A stretch of 64,000 nt of DNA, taken from contig JBBRAY010000011.1 of assembly GCA_038206355.1 (NCBI GenBank), positions 23,281-87,280 on the forward strand, given 5' to 3'. The DNA comes from JAPLDB01 sp038206355. Lineage in GTDB: Bacteria; Bacteroidota; Bacteroidia; AKYH767-A; 2013-40CM-41-45. Every line of letters begins with the position of its first letter. Positions within the stretch are counted from its first letter, which is position 1. Under the pieces are notes generated by a model. That model was given only the letters and a program-made list of their open reading frames with translations. It was not told the origin of the DNA and did not search any database. Position numbers and translations under genes: made by a program. Of the stretch, positions 1-8,740 are shown one piece after another.

Positions 1-312
1 CGCAGGGTATGTTTACCATTACCTTATCCATCAATGGCGGAATATCATGGACACGACAACAATTACAGATACAATGATGAAGATAATAAACTGAAAATAT
101 ATCCCAACCCAGCTTCTAATGTTCTTACTATTGAATATGAAACAAGGGAAGCAACGATTGAAATCCTGAACCTTTAAGGGATAACCGTAATCACAGAAAA
201 AATTGCCGGCTACCCATCGCGATTAAACCTTCAAGAATTGGCGAAAGGAATTTATTTTGTACGTGTCAATAATGAAGAAATGAATCTCATGAGAAAGCTG
301 GTTATAGAATAG
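1..312 (+). pseudogene. 3' end of a T9SS cargo gene with an internal stop
   Basis: Frame 1 is open from the window edge and reads into a recognisable T9SS type A sorting domain: the KIYPNPAS motif, then an IEILNL strand, then a GIYFVRV strand and a final KLVIE before the TAG at 310-312. An in-frame TAA at 175-177 interrupts it immediately after IEILNL, where relatives usually have Q, L or a similar residue before G. The next bases keep the same frame, so this is a clean nonsense change, not a frameshift. Farther upstream, frame 3 (a GMFTITLSINGGISWT-like stretch) looks more protein-like than frame 1, so a second lesion near base 50 is possible. The missing 5' part lies outside the window, so its enzymatic or adhesive domain is unknown. 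Confidence 0.6.
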
Positions 313-364
313 CACCCGTTCCTTTTACAAACAGAAAATACAATTTCAGGATGAATCACTGCTG

Positions 365-1999
365 CTACTTCCGAAAATATTTCTTGTAAAGCGTCAGGAG
401 TATCAATATCACTGCCAGATAAGCAGCACCAACACCAAGGTAATCCCCATGTTTTGCATAGAACGTTTTGATGTTATTCTTATAAAGTGTTTTCTGAATT
501 GCATCTTCTTCCCACCAGGTTGTTTGCATGGTGACGTCTCCCCGCTGATTGATAAAACATGAAATACCTGTATTTGCCGACCGCGCAATTCCCTTCCTGA
601 ATTCAATGGCCCGCAGTCTTGCATAATTCATATGCTGTCTGTAACCTGCAGTATTTCCCCACCATCCGTCATTGGTAATGATGAAAATAAGTTGTGCTCC
701 GCTATTGATATAATGACTCATGAATCCGCCATAGATGCTTTCATAACAGATGGCTGGTGCGATGACGGTACTGTCACGCGCAATAAAATTCCTTCTTTCT
801 TCCTGCGTACCCAGGCTCCCTGAAGTTCCTCCAAGGTCGAGCGCAAGTTTTTCCAGGAAGCCGAACACTTTCGGATAAGGCATCTTCTCTACCCCGGGCA
901 CCAGCCGGCTTTTATGATAAATCCGGATATGGTTTGAAGAATCAATCATCAGCGCAGTGTTGAACTCATCATAATAGTTTTCGCTGTCGTTAAATTTTCT
1001 TGCCGTCAAACTCCTCAATGAATCTTTTTCATAAACCATTGCTGTTGATGCGCCGATCATCACAGTTACATTCGGAAATGCATGAATGAATTTTTCAATG
1101 GTTTTAATCTGCTTGTGGTCGTTGAGATTTTCTTCCCATATTCCATCCGACAAAGCAGTCTCGGGAAACAAAACAAATTTTGTAGTGCTATCCACAACTG
1201 TGGATGCAAGCTGAAGCATTTTTGCCAGCTGGTCGTCACCACTGCCATTGAACTTCATATTGTACGGATCAATATTGGGCTGAACAACTACTACATTCAC
1301 AGGCATACCTATTTTCTCGTGGCGTTGATAAAGTATTTGTGAAAAAATAAGTGGCGCACTCAGCAGTATGGCTGTAGCAATCATCGCAACCATTGAATTG
1401 ATCCGCCTCAGTTGTGTAAGTAAATCACGGCTGAATATATTTTTAGCAATGACATAAAAGAAAAGGTTTGCAGCAATCACCCATATTGATCCGCCCAGCA
1501 CACCTGTGTATTCATACCACTGAACATATTCAGGATGCGTGGCAAATACATTTCCAAGCGTTAGCCACGGCCAGGAAATTTCCCAGGTGAGGTGCAGGTA
1601 TTCAAAACCTATAATGTAACAGAAAAGAGAAAAGTATCCGATTGCAAGTCCATACCTTCTTTTGGTGCTGTGAAATAGTATCCACACAATTGTCATGAGC
1701 AATGTATTCACGCCAATGGCGGCAAAACTCCCCACATCTGTACTATTGTAAATCCACCAGGTGGTCAATACATTCCATACAAGCATGGCAAAAAAGAAAT
1801 GAGCAAAGATTTTTTTCCTTCTGTGTTTTACTTCATGTCTTATGAAATAATGATTGACGGCCAGCAAGGGTACGAACGCAAAGAAAATGACCGGCGTGAA
1901 TCCACGATCAGGCCAGCTCATCCACAGAAGGATTCCGGTCAGAAGTGAAAGTCCTGAAAGTTGAAAAGATTTTTTTGTGAATGGCATGTAAGACTGCAA
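365..1999 (-). CDS. lnt: Apolipoprotein N-acyltransferase
   Basis: Lnt transfers a third acyl chain from phospholipid to the N-terminal cysteine of diacylated lipoproteins in the inner membrane. The 544-residue protein has about six hydrophobic segments in residues 1-220, a carbon-nitrogen hydrolase domain at about 235-500, and a C-terminal membrane anchor at about 520-540, which is the family architecture. The catalytic triad is visible: E280 (FPETAL), K363 (YHKSRLVPGVE) and C418 (APAICYES), with E371 nearby as in the family. An alternative start is M5 at 1987. purM lies 34 bp upstream on the same strand, so co-transcription is possible. Several lipoproteins in this window (GldB, a dienelactone hydrolase and a 44-residue protein) are natural substrates by inference. 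Confidence 0.95.
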   Translation of the reverse strand: MQSYMPFTKKSFQLSGLSLLTGILLWMSWPDRGFTPVIFFAFVPLLAVNHYFIRHEVKHRRKKIFAHFFFAMLVWNVLTTWWIYNSTDVGSFAAIGVNTLLMTIVWILFHSTKRRYGLAIGYFSLFCYIIGFEYLHLTWEISWPWLTLGNVFATHPEYVQWYEYTGVLGGSIWVIAANLFFYVIAKNIFSRDLLTQLRRINSMVAMIATAILLSAPLIFSQILYQRHEKIGMPVNVVVVQPNIDPYNMKFNGSGDDQLAKMLQLASTVVDSTTKFVLFPETALSDGIWEENLNDHKQIKTIEKFIHAFPNVTVMIGASTAMVYEKDSLRSLTARKFNDSENYYDEFNTALMIDSSNHIRIYHKSRLVPGVEKMPYPKVFGFLEKLALDLGGTSGSLGTQEERRNFIARDSTVIAPAICYESIYGGFMSHYINSGAQLIFIITNDGWWGNTAGYRQHMNYARLRAIEFRKGIARSANTGISCFINQRGDVTMQTTWWEEDAIQKTLYKNNIKTFYAKHGDYLGVGAAYLAVILILLTLYKKYFRK

Positions 2000-2033
2000 G
2001 AAAGGAAAAAAATAAGACAGGGAGAATGATAAT

Positions 2034-3209
2034 TCAATAGGAAAATACGCCCTGCTCTGTTATAATAGTCAATTTTTTTAAATCACTTTTTTCCACCCTA
2101 CCAATAATTTTAGCGGAAAGATTGAACGAACGGGCAATTTCAATCAGCGATGCAGCTATTTCCTCCGCGCAATAAATTTCCATCCGGTGACCCATATTAA
2201 AAACGGAATACATTTCCTGCCACGAAGTACCGCTTTCTTCCTGAATCATTTTATACAAAGGCGGAACCGGAAACAAATTATCCTTGACAACATGTACATC
2301 ATCCACAAAGTGTAACACCTTCGTCTGACCACCTCCGCTGCAATGCACCATACCGTGAATTTCATTGCGGTGCAATTCAAATATTTTTTTCATCACAGGA
2401 GCATAAGTCCGTGTTGGCGATAACACCATTTTCGCAGCGTCCATTTTGCCTCCGGGAATATCAATTTTATCTGTGAGTGAACGGCTTCCGCTAAAAACAA
2501 ATTCTGCTTTGATTAATGCATCAAACGTTTCCGGATATTTTTCACCCACACTTTTATTGAATACATCATGCCTTGCAGAAGTAAGCCCGTTGCTTCCCAT
2601 TCCACTGTTGTATTCACTTTCATAAGTCGTTTTACCGTCGCTGGCAAAACCCACAATCACATCTCCCACACTGATGTTTGCATTGTCAATGACCTCACTC
2701 CTCTTCATCCTGCAAACTACTGTAGAGTCAACAATAATTGTCCGGACAAGATCTCCTACATCAGCTGTTTCGCCTCCCGTAGATTGTATTCCGATCCCAA
2801 ATTTCCTCAGGTCAGAAAGCACTTCTTCGGTTCCATTGATCACCGCCGCAATAACTTCTCCGGGAATAAGATTTTTATTTCTTCCGATGGTTGAGGAAAG
2901 TAGAATATTATCTGTAGCGCCAACACAAAGCAGGTCATCTGTATTCATTACCACAGCATCCTGTGCAATACCTTTCCAAATGCTGATGTCGCCGGTTTCT
3001 CGCCAGTATGCATATGCTAACGACGACTTCGTTCCTGCACCGTCGGCATGCATCACCACACAATAATTTTCATCATTGCTAAGATAATCAGGAACGATTT
3101 TGCAAAATGCTTTTGGAAAAAGTCCTTTGTCAATGCCGCTGATGGCCTTGTGGACATCCTCTTTCCGGGAGCTTACTCCCCGCTGTTCGTAGTTGCTTTT
3201 AACTGGCAT
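2034..3209 (-). CDS. purM: Phosphoribosylformylglycinamidine cyclo-ligase (AIR synthetase)
   Basis: PurM closes the imidazole ring of FGAM with ATP to form AIR, the fifth step of purine synthesis. The roughly 391-residue product carries the family's N-terminal glycine/aspartate segment (HADGAGTKSSLA), the MNTDDLLCVGA loop, the STGGETADVGD segment and the C-terminal SGGGQTKV and NMGHRMEIY segments. It is longer than the E. coli enzyme, as is usual in Bacteroidota. I place the start at the ATG at 3207-3209 (MPVKSNYEQRG), because extension to 3218 would need a TTG. A TACATTTG -7-like box (3216-3223) lies only six bases upstream of that ATG, so the transcript may be nearly leaderless. The gene ends 34 bp before lnt. 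Confidence 0.93.
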   Translation of the reverse strand: MPVKSNYEQRGVSSRKEDVHKAISGIDKGLFPKAFCKIVPDYLSNDENYCVVMHADGAGTKSSLAYAYWRETGDISIWKGIAQDAVVMNTDDLLCVGATDNILLSSTIGRNKNLIPGEVIAAVINGTEEVLSDLRKFGIGIQSTGGETADVGDLVRTIIVDSTVVCRMKRSEVIDNANISVGDVIVGFASDGKTTYESEYNSGMGSNGLTSARHDVFNKSVGEKYPETFDALIKAEFVFSGSRSLTDKIDIPGGKMDAAKMVLSPTRTYAPVMKKIFELHRNEIHGMVHCSGGGQTKVLHFVDDVHVVKDNLFPVPPLYKMIQEESGTSWQEMYSVFNMGHRMEIYCAEEIAASLIEIARSFNLSAKIIGRVEKSDLKKLTIITEQGVFSY

Positions 3210-3281
3210 GAATGGCAAATGTATAAAGACAAGATGGAATCACTAAAGAAGTTTTTGCAGCTGTATTCAAATTGATTAGTT

Positions 3282-3311
3282 AAAAAAAAACGCCCCGGTT
3301 TACGAGACGTT
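3282..3311 (-). terminator. Rho-independent terminator of the PorE-like gene
   Basis: On the minus strand a nine-pair stem (arms at 3303-3311 and 3289-3297, two G-U pairs) with a five-base loop is followed by a run of nine T (3282-3290). It starts ten bases past the TAA of the gene ending at 3321, so it terminates that gene and separates it from purM. Confidence 0.85.
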
Positions 3312-3320
3312 TCCTGTATC

Positions 3321-5753
3321 TTAATTATTTTTTATCCTGACTTTCTTTCCCGCCCTGAACTGATCTTCGTCAATATTTTTATTCATCTTTTTCAGGTCAC
3401 TGTCTTTCAAATTCGTTTTCTTAGCTACATCTTTCCAGCTCTTATCCTCCTTATCCATGGTATAGAATTTCTTGTCATATTCAGTATAGTCACCATCAGT
3501 AGTAACTTTCAGTTCCATTCCTTCATAGATCAATTCCGATTTTAAATCATTGAGCGCCTTCAGCGTCTTCACATCCATGTTGTACTTTTTAGCCACACCC
3601 GAATAGGTATCTTTCTTTTGTGCAACATAAATATCCCCGGTCACCTTCGCCATTTCCTTTATTTCTACTTTAGTAGGTACTTCTTCAGTATTCTGTTCAA
3701 TGATGATATTTTCAGGTCGGTTGTTCATAGAAGCGGAATCAACAATTTCAATTACCGGCCTGTTCGGTACGTCAACATTATCCCCCTTAATGAAATTGGT
3801 ACGCAATACCCTGAACTCAGTCCTGCGATTCAACTGATGCGCCTCTTCCTTCATTGCCGGTTTTTTCTGTCCGTTGATAAATGCATCAGTGAGTACATCG
3901 CCCTCCTTAAATGAGCCAATGTCTTTGTATAAAGTACGCGGCTGGTGCTGGCCATATCCCTTCGCAACAAGACGACCCGGATCAATTTTATTCTGGATAA
4001 GATAATTCACAACTGACTCGGCACGGTGCTGGGAGAGCGTATCGTTACTCATTGGAATCGGACGTGAATCGGTATGAGAACCAAGTTCAATAACGATGGT
4101 AGGATTGTCATTCATGATCTGAATCAATCCGTCAAGCGCTTTTTTAGATTCCGGACGAAGATCCCATTTACCAAGGTCATATAAAATGTTCGGTAGTTCA
4201 ATGGCCTTTAACGTTGACTTCAAAGCAAAATCAAAATCTCCGATGAAGTCCTTTGAATTCTCCAGCCCTTTTGTACTCAACTCATATTGTTTGCTGAGGT
4301 AACTTGGAACGGTAGCAACGAGTTTATAATCTGTTTCCGGCTTCAGGTCAAATTTATATGAACCGGTATTATCGGTGTTGAATGGAATATTACTTCCATC
4401 ACTGGCAAAAATCTCAATACGTGCACCTTCAATATTTGCTTTGCTGTCGGCGTCAAATACTTTTCCGGAAACAGAAAACACCAGCGGCGGCAATGTCCAT
4501 TTATAAATGTCGTCATTCCCTTTTCCACCTTCTCGGTTGGAACTCAGAAATCCTGTCTCTCCTGTTTCATCGCTGATAAAAGCAAAATCATCTGCAGATG
4601 AATTCGCAGGATACTTCAGGTTAATCGGTTCATCCCAGTTACTGCCATTCATTTTTGTCCTGAAAATATCCAGACCACCCATTCCTATATGTCCTTTACT
4701 TGAAAAGTAAAGCGTTCCATCAGCGGCAATGAATGGAAACATTTCATCTTCCTGTGTATTTATCTTTGTGCCAAGGTTTACGGCATTGTCCCATTTGCTA
4801 CCGGCCTTGTCCCAGTTGCACATCCAGATATCATATCCTCCCTGACCTCCGGGCATATTGGAAACAAAATATAACTGCTGTCCGTCAGCTGACAAACTTG
4901 GCTGACCCACAACAGTGCTATCAGGAGCAAGTGATAATAACTTCGGCTCATCCCATGTTGCACCTTTTCTTCTGGAGTAATAAATATTGCAAATACCTGT
5001 TGCACCCTTTCCAAAAACACATCGGGTAAAATACATTTCATCCCCCTTTAAATTTATTGTTGCAGCACCATCATTATCTGTCGTGTTGATGGGCTCCAGC
5101 AAAGGTTTTGGCGAACTCCACTTTCCTTTTTTATCTACTGTGGCTTCATAAAGATCCTGAAATTTTTCTCCGGTTCCTCCGTCATCATTCTTACCCATGG
5201 ATTCCATCCGCGCCGATGTGTAAATGATGTGGCGTTTGTCTTTATTGGAATAAGCTGCACCAAAATCAGCATACTTGGTATTGATTGGCGACACATTTTC
5301 AACTTTAAATCTTGTAGGACGATCCTTCCATTTCTGAGCTTGCGTACTTGACTGAACCCCAAGCTCTCCCGCAGCATCGTTCGGATTTATTTTTTTATAA
5401 GCCTCATATTGTACAATGGCTTCATCATATTTTCCATTGTACTTCTGGGCATTGGCGAGAAACAATACAGCGTTTGGATTCTTGATCTTTGCTTTTACTG
5501 CCTTCCCGTACCATACTTCCTGGTTCTTGTAGTCATTGGTATGGCGGTAACACTCAGCCACACGGAATATCAATTCTGCCTTTTTTGCTTTATTCTTTTC
5601 CTTGGTATATGCCTTTTTGTAGAGGTTGATGGCATCATAATAATCGCCGCTGTCGTAGGCCTTATCAGCCGCGTAGGTAATTCCCCGTTGCGCAAAAGTA
5701 GTTGTTGAAAGAAAAAGTAATACAAGGGCGGGAATAAGTTTCAATGCTCGCAT
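3321..5753 (-). CDS. PorE-like outer-membrane OmpA protein with TPR, beta-propeller, CRD and C-terminal LysM repeats
   Basis: The 810-residue protein has a signal peptide (1-21), TPR repeats (about 25-130), a PD40/WD40-like beta-propeller (about 150-420, with repeated YFVSNMPGG- and YFSSKGHIGMGG-type blades), a carboxypeptidase-regulatory-like domain (427-512), and an OmpA peptidoglycan-binding domain (515-655, with the SHTDSRP and LNRRTEFRV motifs). This order is that of PorE, the T9SS component described in Porphyromonas gingivalis that tethers the machine to peptidoglycan. Unlike the basic PorE plan, two LysM-like modules follow (about 706-750 and 760-808). I infer a periplasmic or outer-membrane anchor in the T9SS/gliding apparatus. 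A generic OmpA-family stress protein is the alternative. It stands alone, with its own terminator. Confidence 0.85.
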   Translation of the reverse strand: MRALKLIPALVLLFLSTTTFAQRGITYAADKAYDSGDYYDAINLYKKAYTKEKNKAKKAELIFRVAECYRHTNDYKNQEVWYGKAVKAKIKNPNAVLFLANAQKYNGKYDEAIVQYEAYKKINPNDAAGELGVQSSTQAQKWKDRPTRFKVENVSPINTKYADFGAAYSNKDKRHIIYTSARMESMGKNDDGGTGEKFQDLYEATVDKKGKWSSPKPLLEPINTTDNDGAATINLKGDEMYFTRCVFGKGATGICNIYYSRRKGATWDEPKLLSLAPDSTVVGQPSLSADGQQLYFVSNMPGGQGGYDIWMCNWDKAGSKWDNAVNLGTKINTQEDEMFPFIAADGTLYFSSKGHIGMGGLDIFRTKMNGSNWDEPINLKYPANSSADDFAFISDETGETGFLSSNREGGKGNDDIYKWTLPPLVFSVSGKVFDADSKANIEGARIEIFASDGSNIPFNTDNTGSYKFDLKPETDYKLVATVPSYLSKQYELSTKGLENSKDFIGDFDFALKSTLKAIELPNILYDLGKWDLRPESKKALDGLIQIMNDNPTIVIELGSHTDSRPIPMSNDTLSQHRAESVVNYLIQNKIDPGRLVAKGYGQHQPRTLYKDIGSFKEGDVLTDAFINGQKKPAMKEEAHQLNRRTEFRVLRTNFIKGDNVDVPNRPVIEIVDSASMNNRPENIIIEQNTEEVPTKVEIKEMAKVTGDIYVAQKKDTYSGVAKKYNMDVKTLKALNDLKSELIYEGMELKVTTDGDYTEYDKKFYTMDKEDKSWKDVAKKTNLKDSDLKKMNKNIDEDQFRAGKKVRIKNN

Positions 5754-5870
5754 CAGTAGATTTTAGTTCAAAAGGTTATCCCACAAAGGAAAAAATAATT
5801 TCTCACCTGTGAAAGGAATGAAAATGATAAATCGGGCTTTATTGCCGGGATATTCACAATCCAATTCCTT

Positions 5871-5925
5871 GTAAAAGAAAGCCGCAGATTCACCATTCCC
5901 GTTTCCGGAAAAGTAAACCTGCGGC
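5871..5925 (-). terminator. Probable terminator of glnN
   Basis: Perfect seven-base arms (5881-5887 and 5919-5925) enclose a 31-base loop with a smaller internal GGAA/TTCC hairpin. On the minus strand the distal arm is followed by a T-rich stretch (TTTCTTTTAC). It lies about 20 bases past the glnN stop. The long loop makes it weaker than the other terminators here. Confidence 0.55.
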
Positions 5926-5944
5926 CCAATGATATTCTTCAGAA

Positions 5945-8134
5945 TTATCTGATCATCACAAGTTCCCTGTATTTGGCAAGCGGCCACATCTCATCATCAA
6001 CCACCATCTCCAGTTTGTCAACATGGTAACGGATGGTTTCAAAATGTGGTCTCACTTTGTCGCAATATGAAATGGCCTTCTCCCTGGCATCTGTCATCTT
6101 GTTTGCTTTTCTCCGGGCATCAATCATGGAAGCCACATCCTTATGAATAATAGCAATGTGTTCGCTGATTTCTTTGATCATAGAAACCTGTGTACTGTAG
6201 GATTCAGGTTTCATACCAATGTCCTTCAATCCTTCCACATTTTTCACAAGGACAGTCTGGTATTTAATGGCTGCAGGAATAATATGATTAATAGCGAGGT
6301 CTCCCATAACCCGTGCTTCGATCTGCAGCTTTTTGATGTAAGTCTCCAGCATGATCTCATGGCGCGCTTCTGCCTCGCGGTGACTGAAGATGCTATTCTC
6401 TTCAAATAATTTCAGAGATTTCTTTGATACAAAGGCATCGAGTGCAGGTGGAGTTGTGGTAATGTTATTCAGCCCGCGTTTTTTCGCTTCACGAACCCAC
6501 TCATCCCCATAACCATTTCCTTCGAAGCGGATGTTTTTTGAAGATACAATGTACTGACGCAAGACTTTAAGAATGGCCTCGTCCTTCTTTACATTCTTCT
6601 TCATCAACTCGTCAACCTCAATTTTGAATTCGCGCAACTGATTTGCAACGATCGTATTCAGCACCATCATTGAATTAGATGAATTGGCCGATGAACCTAC
6701 TGCACGGAATTCAAATTTATTGCCGGTAAAAGCAAATGGAGATGTGCGGTTACGATCTGTATTGTCGAGCAGGATTTCAGGAATTTTTCCGATGTTCAGC
6801 TTCAGGTCTGTCTTTTGCTCCGGACTCATCTTTTTATCTCCCACACTCTTTTCAATTTCATTGAGGACCTTTGTCAGCTGACCACCAAGGAAGATACTCA
6901 TGATAGCGGGTGGCGCTTCATTGGCACCAAGGCGATGATCATTACTTGCAGATGCAATACTTGCACGAAGTAAATCGGCATGTTCATATACAGCCTTGAT
7001 GGTATTGATAAAAAACGTCAGGAACATCAGGTTACTCTTTGGATTGCCTCCGGGAGTAAGAAGATTTTTTCCTGTATTTGTACTCATGCTCCAGTTGTTG
7101 TGCTTGCCGCTTCCGTTGATTCCTGCGTAAGGTTTTTCATGCAACAACACTTTAAAGTTATGCCGGCGCGCTACTTTTTCCATGAGGTCCATCAACAGTG
7201 CATTGTGATCTACGGCAAGGTTGATCTCTTCAAATACCGGCGCACATTCAAACTGACTTGGCGCAACTTCATTGTGGCGTGTCTTCAGCGGAATGCCCAG
7301 TTTATATGACTCCGTTTCAAAGTCAAGCATGAAAGCATAAGCACGTTCAGGAATACTTCCAAAGTAATGGTCCTCTAACTGCTGGCCCTTTGCCGGCGAA
7401 TGCCCGAACAATGTTCTTCCGGTAATAGAAAGGTCAGGACGAGAGTTCAGCAACGCAGTATCTACGAGAAAATATTCCTGCTCCACTCCGAGCGTAGCAT
7501 AAACCTTATTGATGTCCTTGTCGAACAACTGGCATACCTCTACGGCATACTGATTAAGAATGTGAAGTGCTTTGAGCAACGGCGCTTTGTAGTCAAGCGT
7601 TTCTCCTGTATAGGATACGAATATCGTAGGTATGCAAAGTGTCTTTCCGTTTGCACTTTCCATGATGAATGCGGGTGATCCCGGATCCCATGCAGTATAG
7701 CCACGTGCTTCGAATGTATTCCGGATTCCGCCACTCGGAAAACTGGATGCATCCGGCTCTTGCTGAGCTAGTGCATTGCCCGAAAAAGTATCAATGGCTT
7801 TTCCGTCATGTATGTCAAAAAAGGAATCATGCTTTTCTGCAGTAAGTCCTGTGAGGGGCTGAAACCAGTGTGTGTAATGTGTAGCGCCTTTGCTTGTAGC
7901 CCATTCTTTCATACCGACGGCAACCAGGTCGGCAGCTTTGCGGTCAATTTTTTCGCCTGTGTTGATGGCATCATTCACTGCCCTGAGGGCTTCTTTAGGA
8001 AGGAACTTACTCATGGCATCGGTATTGAAAACGTTGGTGCCGAAGAAATCACTCACCTTGGATGAAGGAGGAGCATACTTAATTGTTGTGCGCGAAAGCA
8101 TTGTTTCAAGTGCGCGGAAACGGAGTGTGGACAT
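5945..8134 (-). CDS. glnN: Glutamine synthetase type III
   Basis: This enzyme forms glutamine from glutamate, ammonia and ATP. The 729-residue length, and the motifs EVAPSQFECAP, GINGSGKHNNWS and NRTSPFAFTGNKFEFR, identify the large GSIII (GlnN) class, not GlnA type I or II, and this is the usual form in Bacteroidota. The N-terminal segment (about residues 40-150, with THYTHWFQPLTG) and the long helical C-terminal part (about 560-729) are both complete. The gene is monocistronic: a 600-bp intergenic region lies upstream and a weak terminator downstream. Two copies of the word ACATACCCCC (coding-strand sense) sit about 270-330 bp upstream and may be regulatory. Function is confident; regulation is inference. 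Confidence 0.96.
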   Translation of the reverse strand: MSTLRFRALETMLSRTTIKYAPPSSKVSDFFGTNVFNTDAMSKFLPKEALRAVNDAINTGEKIDRKAADLVAVGMKEWATSKGATHYTHWFQPLTGLTAEKHDSFFDIHDGKAIDTFSGNALAQQEPDASSFPSGGIRNTFEARGYTAWDPGSPAFIMESANGKTLCIPTIFVSYTGETLDYKAPLLKALHILNQYAVEVCQLFDKDINKVYATLGVEQEYFLVDTALLNSRPDLSITGRTLFGHSPAKGQQLEDHYFGSIPERAYAFMLDFETESYKLGIPLKTRHNEVAPSQFECAPVFEEINLAVDHNALLMDLMEKVARRHNFKVLLHEKPYAGINGSGKHNNWSMSTNTGKNLLTPGGNPKSNLMFLTFFINTIKAVYEHADLLRASIASASNDHRLGANEAPPAIMSIFLGGQLTKVLNEIEKSVGDKKMSPEQKTDLKLNIGKIPEILLDNTDRNRTSPFAFTGNKFEFRAVGSSANSSNSMMVLNTIVANQLREFKIEVDELMKKNVKKDEAILKVLRQYIVSSKNIRFEGNGYGDEWVREAKKRGLNNITTTPPALDAFVSKKSLKLFEENSIFSHREAEARHEIMLETYIKKLQIEARVMGDLAINHIIPAAIKYQTVLVKNVEGLKDIGMKPESYSTQVSMIKEISEHIAIIHKDVASMIDARRKANKMTDAREKAISYCDKVRPHFETIRYHVDKLEMVVDDEMWPLAKYRELVMIR

Positions 8135-8181
8135 TGTGTGTTGCTTATTATGATTTGGAATTATTTATAGCTTCTTGTCTA

Positions 8182-8400
8182 GTTATTACCTATTGTCCGT
8201 TTGATACCGGCTGCTGGCTACTTGCTTATCCCCCCTACCTTCAAGCGAACCGAAAACATTGCCAACTGCCTATTACCTACCGGCTTCCGGCTATTATCGA
8301 TTAACTTCAAATGCACAGGGAATATTGCCTATCCGCCGAAGGACGGATTCAACTTTGGCGAACCTGCTATCTTCCTACTTTTTTCCAATCTCCTATTATT
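8182..8400 (+). repeat. Degenerate heptameric (7-bp period) array, copy 1
   Basis: The sequence breaks into consecutive seven-base words such as CATTGCC, AACTGCC, TATTACC, TACCGGC and TTCCGGC (8258-8292), with a second block at about 8190-8230 (CTGCTGG, CTACTTG) and weaker words to 8400. It is non-coding and lies between glnN and the T9SS gene at 8741. The same word style recurs at 26101-26248 and 61901-62050. Confidence 0.6.
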
Positions 8401-8405
8401 CTAAG

Positions 8406-8467
8406 GGGGGTATGTTACTATTTTTGTATAATTTTCGGCAATGATAGGTAAAAAAAAGGGGGTATGT
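8406..8467 (-). promoter_or_regulatory. Duplicated ACATACCCCC motif upstream of glnN
   Basis: Identical ten-base words occur at 8406-8415 and 8458-8467 (GGGGGTATGT on plus, ACATACCCCC on minus). Their starts are 52 bp apart, close to five helical turns. They lie between the divergent genes glnN and the T9SS gene at 8741. I infer a pair of regulator sites, more likely for glnN, but the target gene is not proven. The remaining 270 bp up to 8741 are AT-rich with no gene that I can see. Confidence 0.4.
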
Positions 8468-8740
8468 CAAGAAAAATGTAAGATTTTTTATCAACAGGGG
8501 TTGATTTGTAATTTTTTACGAAATTTAGTAACCGGACCTTTTCATTAATTTTTATTCTTTTCGATACCGCCCCTTCAAATCCACAATTGCACCGGCAAGA
8601 CAGAAAAACGTCGTCATTGAAATTTGCCCCAATAAAATTTAACCCTACTTTTATGATATGAATTTCTGACAGGAATGTTTTGCGATTCTGTTAAATATTT
8701 TAATACTGTAAGTGACTGACAATAATTTTTGTGAACCATC

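Noticed and set aside
5763..5987. 74-codon frame after glnN
   Set aside because: It overlaps the glnN 3' end and the terminator hairpin; it has no signal, domain or promoter.
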